Source: Halapricum salinum (GTDB taxonomy: Archaea; Halobacteriota; Halobacteria; Halobacteriales; Haloarculaceae). From it: a DNA stretch of 64,000 bases. Position 1 is the stretch's first letter; each line of letters opens with the position of its first letter. Shown here in pieces: positions 1 to 8,041 of the stretch. The stretch covers positions 3,154,887 to 3,218,886 of the forward strand of contig NZ_CP031310.1 of NCBI RefSeq assembly GCF_004799665.1, written 5' to 3'. The notes beneath the pieces are model-generated. The model did not search any database. It was not told where the DNA came from and saw nothing but the letters and a program-made list of their open reading frames with translations. Both the position numbers and the translations under genes were made by a program.

Positions 1-125
1 ACGCCCGCGAGATCGACGCCGACATCGTCGTGATGGGCTTTCAGGGCGAAACCCACACCAAGAAGATCGGGTCGACGGCCGATCACGTCCTCCGGGAACT
101 CGATCGCCCCGTCCTGACGGTCTGA
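1..125 (+). CDS. Universal stress protein (UspA family), C-terminal fragment
   Basis: Only the last 40 codons are in the window; the gene begins upstream. The visible frame starts at base 3 and reads through the ADIVVMGFQGE and GSTADHVLRELDRPVLTV segments to a TGA at 123-125. This is the end of an UspA alpha/beta fold. The nucleotide-binding loop (family pattern G-x2-G-x9-G-S/T) is recognisable as GFQG, nine residues, then GST. UspA proteins are cytoplasmic stress-response proteins, often ATP-binding dimers. Nothing can be said of the N-terminus or promoter. The downstream helicase begins 51 bases later on the same strand and could be co-transcribed. Confidence 0.8.
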   Translation, partial: AREIDADIVVMGFQGETHTKKIGSTADHVLRELDRPVLTV

Positions 126-176
126 GCCGGTGGGGACAAGCGCAACGGTTAGGACGACCCGCCCGATAGCGACTAC

Positions 177-2489
177 GTGGACGAGACGATCGCCTGGCTT
201 CGGGACCGACCGTACTACGAGGGACAGATCGCCGCCGAGCGCACCCTCGACGGCCGCGACGCCTCATTCGCCGATCTGGATCTCGATTCGCGCGTCGCAA
301 GCGTCCTCGAATCCGAAGGGATCGACTCGCTGTACGACCACCAGGCGGCGGCCGTCGAAGCCGTCCGTGACGGCGACCACGTCGTCCTGGCGACCCCGAC
401 CGCCAGCGGCAAGAGCCTCGCCTACACGATCCCGGCCTTCGAGCGGGCGCTGGACGGCCGCCGAACGACCCTCTACATCGCCCCACAGGTCGCGCTGATC
501 AACGATCAGGCCGAGACGCTCTCGGATCTCGCTCAGGGGCTGGGTTTCGCCTCGGGCGTCAACGTCGACCGCTACACGGGTCGGCTCTCGAAGACCGAGA
601 AAGAACAGGTGCGCGAGCGCCAGCCCACCGTCTTGCTGACGACGCCCGACATGCTCCACTACGGAATCTTGCCCCACGCCCACCGCCTCTGGCAGTGGTT
701 CTTCCAGCGACTCGACACCGTCGTCGTCGACGAAGTACACGAGTATCGCGGTGTCTTCGGCAGTCAGATTTCGCTCGTCCTGCGACGACTCAACCGGGTC
801 GCCGACCGATTCGAGAGCGACCCGCAGTACGTCTGTTGCTCGGCGACGATCGGCAACCCCATCGAGCACGCCGCGACCGTCACTGGCCAGCCCGAATCCG
901 ACGTCACACTCGTCGACGAATCCACTGCGGCAACGGGACCGAAACACTGGCTGCTGTGGAATCCCCCCGAGTACGAGGGGGGCGGGTGGGGCAGTGGCCG
1001 CCGCAAGTCCAGCCATCCCGAGGCCAAGCGGCTGTTCGTCGACCTGCTCCAGCGCGGTCTCCAGACTGTAGTTTTCACCTCCTCGCGGCAAATTGCGGAG
1101 CGCTACGCGACCGAGAGCGCCGACACACTCAGGGATCGCGGCGAGTACGACCTCGCCTCGGGCGTCGCAGCGTATCAGGCCGCGCTCAAAAGCGACCGTC
1201 GGCGCGAACTCGAAGCCGGACTGGGAGACGGCTCCATCAGGGGCGTCTGGAGTACGAACGCGCTGGAACTCGGTGTCGACATCGGCGGCCTGGACGCGGT
1301 CATTCTCGACGGCTATCCCGGAACCAGAATGAACGCCTTCCAGCAGGCGGGCCGCGCAGGCCGGGGGACCGATCCCGCGCTCGTTGCCCTCGTCGCTGGC
1401 GAGGACCAGCTCGATCAGTACGTCGTCGCCAGTCCCGAGGCGCTGTTCGATCGCGACCCCGAACAGGCCATCGCTAATCCCGAGAACGACCACCTCCTGC
1501 CGGGCCACGTCCGCGCTGCCGCCCGGGAAAACTGGCTCAAACCCGACGACGACCGCCACTTCGGTGAGACGTTTCCGAAAGTAGTTGCCGACCTCGAATC
1601 GGCGGGTGACCTCGACCGACGCGACACTCGCGACGGCGTCCGCTGGACCTACGGGGGTGAAGGCAGCCCCCAGCACGAGATGAACCTTCGAACTGCGGAG
1701 GACCGCGAGGTCAAACTCTCGGTCCGAGGCACCAGTGACGCGATCGCGACGCTACCCTTCGGAGACGCCCTCCGGGACGCTCACCCGGGTGCGATCTACC
1801 ATCACCAGGGGACCAGCTACGAAGTGACCGATCTCGACCGCCGACACGACGTCGCCACGCTCCAGCGAACCTACGCCGACTACTACACTCGGGTGCTGCA
1901 CGACAAGGAAATCACCGTCGAGCGCGACCGAGAAGAGAAGCCCTTCCCCACGAGAGATGACGTCACGGTCCGCTTCGCCGACGTCACGATGCGCAAGCAG
2001 ATCACCGGCTTCGAACGCCGCGACGGCTCCTCGGGGGAAGTGCTGGCGACCGAGTCGCTCGACCTCCCGGAGACGAGCCTGGAGACGACTGCGCTCTACT
2101 ACACGCTGCCCCACGATCTCGCCGCGCGCCTGGACGAGATGGGCGACTTCGCCGGTGGGATCCACGCCGCAGAGCACGCCATGATCTCGCTCTTTCCGTT
2201 CGAGTATCTGTGTGATCGGCGCGATATCGGTGGTCTCTCGACGCCGATTCACCCCCACACTGATCGGAGTACGATCTTCATCTACGACGGGTATCCCGGT
2301 GGCGTCGGTCTCTCTCGAAGCGGCTACGAGGCGATCGACGACCTCGCGGCGACGACGCTGGACATGCTCCAGTCCTGCGACTGTGCGGACGGCTGTCCGG
2401 CGTGCGTGCAGTCACCCCACTGTGGCAACGCCAACGACCCGCTCGACAAGGGCGTGGCGATCGAGTTGCTGGAGTCGCTCCTCGGATAG
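177..2489 (+). CDS. DEAD/DEAH-box helicase with C-terminal DUF1998 domain (MrfA/Hrq1-like)
   Basis: Superfamily 2 DNA helicase of 770 aa. Two RecA-like domains are visible: Walker A TPTASGKS at residues 73-80, a DEVH box near 186-189, the CCSATIGN motif III region and a QQAGRAGRG motif VI. The C-terminal part is the DUF1998 (MrfA/Hrq1) region and ends with a four-cysteine cluster, CDCADGCPACVQSPHC, around residues 733-750, which binds metal in MrfA-type helicases. Bacterial MrfA and eukaryotic Hrq1 act in repair of crosslinks and bulky lesions; the same role here is inference. The start is GTG at 177. It converges with a lipoprotein gene 19 bases downstream. Length is usual for the family. 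Confidence 0.88.
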   Translation: MDETIAWLRDRPYYEGQIAAERTLDGRDASFADLDLDSRVASVLESEGIDSLYDHQAAAVEAVRDGDHVVLATPTASGKSLAYTIPAFERALDGRRTTLYIAPQVALINDQAETLSDLAQGLGFASGVNVDRYTGRLSKTEKEQVRERQPTVLLTTPDMLHYGILPHAHRLWQWFFQRLDTVVVDEVHEYRGVFGSQISLVLRRLNRVADRFESDPQYVCCSATIGNPIEHAATVTGQPESDVTLVDESTAATGPKHWLLWNPPEYEGGGWGSGRRKSSHPEAKRLFVDLLQRGLQTVVFTSSRQIAERYATESADTLRDRGEYDLASGVAAYQAALKSDRRRELEAGLGDGSIRGVWSTNALELGVDIGGLDAVILDGYPGTRMNAFQQAGRAGRGTDPALVALVAGEDQLDQYVVASPEALFDRDPEQAIANPENDHLLPGHVRAAARENWLKPDDDRHFGETFPKVVADLESAGDLDRRDTRDGVRWTYGGEGSPQHEMNLRTAEDREVKLSVRGTSDAIATLPFGDALRDAHPGAIYHHQGTSYEVTDLDRRHDVATLQRTYADYYTRVLHDKEITVERDREEKPFPTRDDVTVRFADVTMRKQITGFERRDGSSGEVLATESLDLPETSLETTALYYTLPHDLAARLDEMGDFAGGIHAAEHAMISLFPFEYLCDRRDIGGLSTPIHPHTDRSTIFIYDGYPGGVGLSRSGYEAIDDLAATTLDMLQSCDCADGCPACVQSPHCGNANDPLDKGVAIELLESLLG

Positions 2490-2508
2490 TCTGTCCAGTC
2501 GCGAGCGA

Positions 2509-3639
2509 TCAGCAGGCGACCGAGCGGGCCATCCCCATCGCGACCGAGCGATTCGCCCGCGTACTCACGAGATAGCGGTGCTCCTCGCATGTCCACGCGA
2601 CGAATCGACGCTCGCTGAGCTCGGTATACGTCCCTTCGACTGGGCCGAGTGAGACGGGCGCTCCGTTCTGGATCGGGCCGAAAGAGGTATTGTCCCAGCG
2701 GAGAAGTCGAAGATCGGTCGTATCGTGCTGGTAGAACAGCAGCACCTGTTCGGTCCCGTTGATCGTCGTGACGTTGCCCCACCCGAACGCAAACTGTTCG
2801 GGCACGGTTGGTTCGGGGATGGGCGGCTGTATCTCTTCGTTCACGGCCGCTATCGTCTGGTGCTCGCCGAATCTCGATTCGAGTCCGGCCCAGAGATCCG
2901 TTCGCGTGGCGTTGGTCGGCGGTTGGAACGTCTCCGCAGACAGCTCGACGCCGCGTTCGATGTCCTCGTAGCGGTAGGTGACCGTCAGGGGGACCTCGTA
3001 GGCCCTCATGGTCAGACGCGTCTTGATCGGGAGCCAGCGATCGCGGTCGATCCAGACAGTCGCGTTCACGGGTGTCGATTCGTTCATCGCCGACGCCAGG
3101 CGGCTGCGTCGCTCGACCTCGCCCGAGATCAGCGACACCTTCGAGCCGTCGAGGGCGTAGGAGAGCTTCGCCGCGTCGTCACCGGCAACCGTCTCGTTGC
3201 CGGCGAAGGTGACGTTCGGGCCGAACTGCGTCGATGGCATCATCAATTGCGAGAGCGACCGCGGTCGCGTTTCGTTGTACCAGACGACCCGCTGGGTCGC
3301 GCCGTCGTATCCCCACAGCTGCGTTCCGTTGGCGATCACGGCGTCACCGGTCGCGTTCGGAATGCGATGGCCTGTCTGGTTCGTCACTTCGAGATACGTG
3401 AGATTGTAGTGGCGCGGGCGTTCGTACCGGAGGCGGACCCGCTCGGTGATCGTCGTGTTCCCCTGCTCGATCGTCGCGATCATCGTCGCTTCGAGCGTCT
3501 CTATCTCCTGCAGTTCGGTATCGACACGATCGGTGATCGCAGCAGCGTCACCACTGTCGCCACCGTCGTCGACGGCGATCGTACACCCGCTCAACGCGAG
3601 GACTGCCAGACACGCGAGGGCCAGCACACGGCGGGACAT
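2509..3639 (-). CDS. Lipoprotein with LolA-like fold (outer-membrane lipoprotein-sorting family)
   Basis: Predicted secreted lipoprotein of 376 aa. A short Arg-start hydrophobic signal ends in LSGC, with the lipidated cysteine at residue 19, followed by an acidic Gly/Asp linker. The body has the layout of haloarchaeal LolA-like proteins: an N-terminal helix region (about 35-60), repeated beta strands with many N-x-S/T sequons, and a C-terminal extra domain. These proteins face the outside of the cell and their substrate is unknown; halophiles have no outer membrane, so a true Lol role is unlikely. A TATA-like box (actattttgc on the coding strand, about 3665-3674) lies about 30 bases upstream of the ATG. 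The many sequons suggest N-glycosylation, which fits the glycan genes next door. Confidence 0.72.
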   Translation of the reverse strand: MSRRVLALACLAVLALSGCTIAVDDGGDSGDAAAITDRVDTELQEIETLEATMIATIEQGNTTITERVRLRYERPRHYNLTYLEVTNQTGHRIPNATGDAVIANGTQLWGYDGATQRVVWYNETRPRSLSQLMMPSTQFGPNVTFAGNETVAGDDAAKLSYALDGSKVSLISGEVERRSRLASAMNESTPVNATVWIDRDRWLPIKTRLTMRAYEVPLTVTYRYEDIERGVELSAETFQPPTNATRTDLWAGLESRFGEHQTIAAVNEEIQPPIPEPTVPEQFAFGWGNVTTINGTEQVLLFYQHDTTDLRLLRWDNTSFGPIQNGAPVSLGPVEGTYTELSERRFVAWTCEEHRYLVSTRANRSVAMGMARSVAC

Positions 3640-3749
3640 CTCGTTGTCGAATCATCTTCGAACAGCAAAATAGTCGTTGTGGTTGGACTGCGGCCGCTCC
3701 ATTCGTCCCGGCAATCGCGGGCCAGGCTAGCGACCCATCTCGAAACAGT

Positions 3750-4823
3750 TTACAGTCTGAGTCGTGAGTTCTCGCCGACGACGAGCCGACGGCCGTCTGG
3801 AAGATAGCCGTCTTTGCTCTCGAGTCGTGTCCGGCGACCCAACAGACTATCCACGAACGTCTCGTGGGCCTCGATCGTCGACTCACCGATGACGACGCTG
3901 TTCTCGATGTGCGTCTCTCGGATCATCGTCTCCGGGCCGATCGAGGTGTAAGGACCGACGTACGCGCCGTCGCCGACGACCACGTCTTCGGCGATCGAAA
4001 CCGGTCCACGGACCACGGCCCCGTCCTCGACGGTCGCCGTTTCGTGGAGGTCGATCTTCCCGACGACCTCCGCACCGGACTCCACCGTGCCGTCGATCGT
4101 CGATTCGATGTCGTCGAGGATCAGCCTGTTCGCTTCGAGGATGTCCTCCGGCCTCCCGGTATCTTTCCACCAGCCGTCGACGCGGTGTGAGTAGACCGGA
4201 CCGCCCTCGTCGATGAGGATCTGGAAGGCGTCCGTGATCTCGTATTCGCCCCGTGCGGAGGGTTCGACCCGCTGAATCGCGTCGAAGACCTGCGCGGAGA
4301 ACAGGTAGATCCCGATGACGACCAGATCACCCTCGGGATCGTCGGGTTTCTCGTCGATCCGGACGACGTTACCGTCCTCGTCCAGCGTCGCGACGCCGAA
4401 CTGCTCGGGGTTCGGGACGTGCTGGAGTGCGACGCCGGCGGCGTACTCACCCTGCTCGAACCCACGGACGAAATCGGCGATCGATTCGTTGAGGATGTTG
4501 TCCCCGAGGTAGACGACGAAGTCGTCGCCGTCGACGAAATCCCGTGCACACCCAACTGCGTGGGCCAGCCCGAGTGGCTTACCCTGCACGATGTAAGTGA
4601 TGTCGACGCCGAATCGTGAGCCGTCTCCGAGATACTCCCGGACCGCCTCTCGGCCCTGTGTGCCGAGGATGACGCCAATCTCGGTGATCCCGGCTTCTTT
4701 GAAATCGTCGATCGCGTACTCGATCACCGGCTTGTTGGCGATCGGAATCAGTTGCTTGGGACCGGTGTGGGTGATCGGCCGCAGTCTCGATCCAGTCCCG
4801 CCCGCGAGTAACACGCCTTTCAT
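3750..4823 (-). CDS. graD: Glucose-1-phosphate thymidylyltransferase-like sugar nucleotidyltransferase (long, LbH-tailed)
   Basis: Forms nucleotide-activated sugar (NDP-glucose) from sugar-1-phosphate and NTP. The N-terminus holds the pyrophosphorylase signature LLAGGTGSRLRP (residues 5-16), then PKQLIPIANKP and VYLGDNIL. From about residue 240 the sequence becomes a left-handed beta-helix of hexapeptide repeats, as in the long archaeal RmlA/AglF class. Length (357 aa) matches. It is the first gene of a surface-glycan cluster with two SDR epimerases and a GT2 transferase. In Haloferax the relative AglF supplies activated sugar for S-layer N-glycosylation; whether this enzyme uses glucose, glucuronate or another sugar cannot be read from the sequence. 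Confidence 0.87.
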   Translation of the reverse strand: MKGVLLAGGTGSRLRPITHTGPKQLIPIANKPVIEYAIDDFKEAGITEIGVILGTQGREAVREYLGDGSRFGVDITYIVQGKPLGLAHAVGCARDFVDGDDFVVYLGDNILNESIADFVRGFEQGEYAAGVALQHVPNPEQFGVATLDEDGNVVRIDEKPDDPEGDLVVIGIYLFSAQVFDAIQRVEPSARGEYEITDAFQILIDEGGPVYSHRVDGWWKDTGRPEDILEANRLILDDIESTIDGTVESGAEVVGKIDLHETATVEDGAVVRGPVSIAEDVVVGDGAYVGPYTSIGPETMIRETHIENSVVIGESTIEAHETFVDSLLGRRTRLESKDGYLPDGRRLVVGENSRLRL

Positions 4824-4930
4824 CGATTACTCCCCCAATACAGTGGGACAGTACCGCCGAAACCTGAAACCATAGGTATCTTTCGCCAGGAAATATCTTA
4901 AAAGTACGCGCCCCCTACCGCCGCGAGACA

Positions 4931-4945
4931 TAGATTTTTGTAGAC
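4931..4945 (+). promoter_or_regulatory. TATA-like promoter of the first epimerase gene
   Basis: The run tagatttttgtagac lies 22-36 bases before the ATG at 4967, the distance expected for a leaderless haloarchaeal transcript. Together with the good fit of the protein N-terminus it favours 4967 over the upstream GTG at 4949. A second A/T-rich patch (atatcttaaaagt, about 4895-4907) lies further upstream in the divergent spacer and may belong to either gene. Confidence 0.5.
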
Positions 4946-4966
4946 TCGGTGAGACTGTTAACCGAT

Positions 4967-5896
4967 ATGACAGTGCTCGTCACCGGCGGCCTCGGCTATC
5001 TCGGCTCGCAGTTGCTCCGGGACCTTCCGGACCATCCAGACTTCGCCGACGAGTCGATCCGAATCCTCGACAACTACCGCAAACCGCGCTATCAGGCCAT
5101 GTGGGATCTCCCGTCGTACGCCGACTACGACTTCGCGGAGGTCGATATCCGTGACGAGGCTGCCGTTCGCGAGGCTATGAACGGCGTCGACACCGTCTTC
5201 CATCTCGCGGCGATCACCAACGCGCCCGAGACGTTCGACATCCCCGAGGAGACCTGGGACGTGAATCACGAGGGGGCGATGAACGTCTTCGAAGCCGCCA
5301 GAGACGCCGGTGCCAGCAACTTCGTCAACATCTCCTCGTGTTCGGTGTACGGCCGCACGAACGACGAGATCGACGAGAGCTACGCCTGCGACCCCGAGTC
5401 GCCCTACGGCGAGTCGAAACTCCAGTCCGAACAGGAGATGCTCGACTCTCGGGACGGGACGATGGACGTCACTGCCCTGCGGATGGGAACGGTCTACGGC
5501 TGGACGCCGGGGATGCGTTTCGACACGGTCGTCGACAAGTTCGCACTGCTGGCGGCGACAGGCGAACCGCTGACGGTCTACGAGGGTGCCGAAGACCAGC
5601 GTCGTCCGTACATCCACGTCAAGGACTCGATCCGGTCTCTGCTGTTCGCCGCGACCGAACTCGGCGACGGTGAGGTCTACAACGTCGTCGGTCAGAACGG
5701 CCGTCTGCAGGACGTGATCGACACCATAGAGACACACTTCCCCGAGGCCGAAGTCGGCTACACGCAGGTCGAACAGCTCAATCAGCTCTCGTACATCGTC
5801 AACGACGAAAAGATCCGCGCGGAAGGGTTCGAGCCGGTCTACGACATGGATCAGGGCGTCGCGGAACTGGCCGACAAGCTCCGGGCGTTCGTGTAA
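4967..5896 (+). CDS. NAD-dependent epimerase/dehydratase (extended SDR)
   Basis: Extended short-chain dehydrogenase/reductase, 309 aa, probably an NDP-sugar epimerase or dehydratase. The Rossmann motif TGGLGYLGSQ sits at residues 6-15, the conserved NISSCSVYG strand in the middle, and the catalytic tyrosine and lysine in YGESK, with RRPYIHVKD typical of NDP-sugar binding. I start it at ATG 4967, which puts the glycine motif directly behind a short beta strand and has a promoter at the right spacing; a GTG at 4949 would add six residues. It is transcribed away from the nucleotidyltransferase gene and towards a second SDR. Substrate unknown; a part in surface glycan precursor synthesis is inferred from context. 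Confidence 0.83.
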   Translation: MTVLVTGGLGYLGSQLLRDLPDHPDFADESIRILDNYRKPRYQAMWDLPSYADYDFAEVDIRDEAAVREAMNGVDTVFHLAAITNAPETFDIPEETWDVNHEGAMNVFEAARDAGASNFVNISSCSVYGRTNDEIDESYACDPESPYGESKLQSEQEMLDSRDGTMDVTALRMGTVYGWTPGMRFDTVVDKFALLAATGEPLTVYEGAEDQRRPYIHVKDSIRSLLFAATELGDGEVYNVVGQNGRLQDVIDTIETHFPEAEVGYTQVEQLNQLSYIVNDEKIRAEGFEPVYDMDQGVAELADKLRAFV

Positions 5897-5911
5897 GCCT
5901 CGCTGTCGCGG

Positions 5912-6898
5912 TCACTGGTCGAGATATTCCTCACGATGCTCGCGATAGAAGTTGATCGTCTCTCGGAGTCCCGTCTCCAGATCCGTCCGAGGATGCCAGT
6001 CGATCGTCGATTCGAGTTTCGAGGGATCGCAGTAGACGTCGCCGCGGTCGATCTTCGTCCACTCTTCTGGCCACGGAACCAGTTCGACGCGCCCGATTCC
6101 GGCGATCTCGACGATCGTCTCTGCCAGTGCCAGTAGTTCGGTCGGGTCGCCGCTGCCGAGGACGAACTCCTCGCCGAGGACCGCGTCGTGAGTCCCGAGC
6201 GTCTCCAGTGCGTCGACGACGTCCTCGATGTAGACGATGTCCCGGATCATATCGCCTGGCTCGAAGACCTCGATGATCTCGTCGCGGAGCGCTTTCGCGA
6301 CGAAGGTCCCCTGGACGCCGTAGCCCTTTTCGATCGGCGCGCGCGGGCCGTAGCCGTTCGCGAGCCGGCAGACCGTCGTCGGGACGCCCTCCTGCTCGTG
6401 ATAGATTCGGCAGTAGTGTTCGGAGGCGCGTTTGTTCGCGCCGTAGAGATCCATCGGTCGTGCGGGCGTCGACTCGTCGACGGGATTCGTCTCCGGACGG
6501 CCGTAGACCGCCAGCGAACTCGTGTAGACCACGCGTGGCGCAGGATCACTGGCTGCCGCCGCGTCGAGGACGGTGACTGTTCCCTTGGCGTTGATGTCGA
6601 CGTCCATCTGGGGCTGGCGGCCTGCGTGGGCCCGGTCGTTCTGGGCCGCACAGTGATAGACGACGTCGCTGTCGGCAACGAGGTCGGCGACCAGCGACTC
6701 GTCGCGGACGTCACCCTCGACGACCCGCACCTCCTCGGCGATGTCGGCAACGTTCGCGCGCTTGCCGCCGAGATGGGGTAGCAGTGCGTCCAGCAGTGTG
6801 ACCTCAGCACCGTGCTCGACCAGTCTGTGGGCGAGGTTGCTTCCGATAAATCCCAGTCCCCCGGTAATCAGGACGCGGCGTCCGCTCCAGTCGGTCAT
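5912..6898 (-). CDS. NAD-dependent epimerase/dehydratase (UDP-glucose 4-epimerase-like SDR)
   Basis: Second extended SDR in the cluster, 328 aa. It carries TGGLGFIGSNL at residues 13-23, AAQND after the fourth strand, the YTSSLAVYG strand and YGANK as the catalytic YxxxK. The region with RDIVYIEDVVDAL resembles GalE/WbpP-type nucleotide-sugar enzymes. It converges on the first epimerase gene with only 15 bases between their stops, and lies 30 bases downstream of the glycosyltransferase gene on the same strand, so GT2 and this SDR probably form an operon. Exact sugar unknown. Family assignment is firm; the role in S-layer or polysaccharide glycosylation is inferred. Confidence 0.85.
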   Translation of the reverse strand: MTDWSGRRVLITGGLGFIGSNLAHRLVEHGAEVTLLDALLPHLGGKRANVADIAEEVRVVEGDVRDESLVADLVADSDVVYHCAAQNDRAHAGRQPQMDVDINAKGTVTVLDAAAASDPAPRVVYTSSLAVYGRPETNPVDESTPARPMDLYGANKRASEHYCRIYHEQEGVPTTVCRLANGYGPRAPIEKGYGVQGTFVAKALRDEIIEVFEPGDMIRDIVYIEDVVDALETLGTHDAVLGEEFVLGSGDPTELLALAETIVEIAGIGRVELVPWPEEWTKIDRGDVYCDPSKLESTIDWHPRTDLETGLRETINFYREHREEYLDQ

Positions 6899-6928
6899 AG
6901 CGCTGCTTGGTCAGGGACGGCGAAAAAG

Positions 6929-7867
6929 CTACCTTCCCCGGAGCATCGAACCCGTCGCACTGGCGAATTCGCGGTAGAGATCGACGTTCAGCGGATTGTA
7001 GAGTGCCGTCCGAAGACCGGCACGCGCACCAGCCACGAAGTCACCCTGGTCGTAGAGGCGAAAGCGCAGCTCCCGTAGCGAATGGTTCGACATCGCCCTG
7101 GCGTAGCGTCGCCGAGTGACCGGTGGGTCACCGTTGGGGTACCGCCACCGCATCCGTCGCAGGACGGTCTTCTCCTCGGCGAAGACGATATCGGAGCGAC
7201 GGCCGAGATTCGCGTGTTCGTCGTCGCGAAGCATCCGGACCACAGGAGCGTCCATCTCGTAGACGGCGTCGTAGTGCTGGGCCGCGTCGAGCCAGTGCTC
7301 CCAGTCGCTCACCACCCTGAGATCCGGGTCGCCCCAGGGATGGGGGCCCTCAGGGAGGTGGTCACGGCGGAACAGCACCGACGGGCTGGCGATCGACATC
7401 CCGTCGACGTAGAGGTCGGTGAAGAACTCGCTGGCGTCGATCTTGCCTGGCCCCTGCCAGTCGCCCCAGGTCGTGAACACCTCGCCCTGTAGATCGACGA
7501 ACTCCGCGGGCGAGTAGACGAGTCCGACGTCGGGGTGTTCGTCGAGAATTTCGACCTGCCGCTTCAGCCGCCCGGGCAGTGATTGGTCGTCCTGTGGGTG
7601 GACCCCGAGGTACTCCCCGTTCGCCAGTGTGATCGCCGTGCTCGTGGCGGCTGTCACGCCCCGATTCTCCTGGCTGACGTAGGTGATGTCCTGGTGGGGG
7701 AGGTATTGCTCGATGACGGCTTCGCTGTCGTCGGGCGAGCCGTCGTTGACGATCACGAGTTCGACCGAGTCGAACGACTGCTCGAGGACGGACTCGATCG
7801 CGTCGGCGACGTAGTCTTCCCCGCCGTAGACCGGCATCAGGAAACTCACGCGGTACTCCCAGGACAT
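6929..7867 (-). CDS. Glycosyltransferase family 2
   Basis: Transfers a sugar from a nucleotide donor to a lipid or glycan acceptor at the cytoplasmic membrane face. The N-terminus shows the GT-A signature VSFLMPVYGGEDYVADAI, then ELVIVNDGSPDDS and the acidic metal-binding run HPQDDQSLPGR. About 312 aa from ATG 7867. A frame-consistent ATG at 7957 would add 30 residues without family similarity, but a strong TATA-like box (TTTAATTA on the coding strand, 7897-7904) lies about 30 bases before 7867, which decides the start. Its C-terminus (from about residue 230) is variable, as usual in this family. It probably shares a transcript with the downstream SDR. Confidence 0.85.
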   Translation of the reverse strand: MSWEYRVSFLMPVYGGEDYVADAIESVLEQSFDSVELVIVNDGSPDDSEAVIEQYLPHQDITYVSQENRGVTAATSTAITLANGEYLGVHPQDDQSLPGRLKRQVEILDEHPDVGLVYSPAEFVDLQGEVFTTWGDWQGPGKIDASEFFTDLYVDGMSIASPSVLFRRDHLPEGPHPWGDPDLRVVSDWEHWLDAAQHYDAVYEMDAPVVRMLRDDEHANLGRRSDIVFAEEKTVLRRMRWRYPNGDPPVTRRRYARAMSNHSLRELRFRLYDQGDFVAGARAGLRTALYNPLNVDLYREFASATGSMLRGR

Positions 7868-7895
7868 CGTCTCGTCTGGGTGGAGGTGGGTAGGG

Positions 7896-7906
7896 ATAAT
7901 TAAACC
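7896..7906 (-). promoter_or_regulatory. TATA box of the GT2 gene
   Basis: The coding-strand sequence ggTTTAATTAT, about 30-39 bases before the ATG at 7867, is among the clearest TATA boxes in the window. It would lie inside the coding region if translation began at 7957, so it argues for the shorter protein. Confidence 0.6.
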
Positions 7907-8030
7907 ACCCCGATCATGCCAATGTTCGCAATCATTGATCCACCTCTCCTGGTACACTTCGAGTCGGTTCCCGAATGCGTGTCCCAGTGAGGATACCGAT
8001 CGTTGATATTTTATCGATTGCCAACAATTT

Positions 8031-8037
8031 AGGAGGT
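8031..8037 (+). promoter_or_regulatory. Strong Shine-Dalgarno of the PQQ lipoprotein gene
   Basis: AGGAGGT lies four bases before ATG 8042. Most genes in the window look leaderless, so a near-consensus ribosome binding site is unusual here and fixes the start. Confidence 0.7.
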
Positions 8038-8041
8038 GCCA

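Noticed and set aside
264-1676. 470-codon open frame antisense to the helicase
   Set aside because: Shadow of the GC-rich coding strand; no family similarity, and the helicase in the other frame has full motifs.
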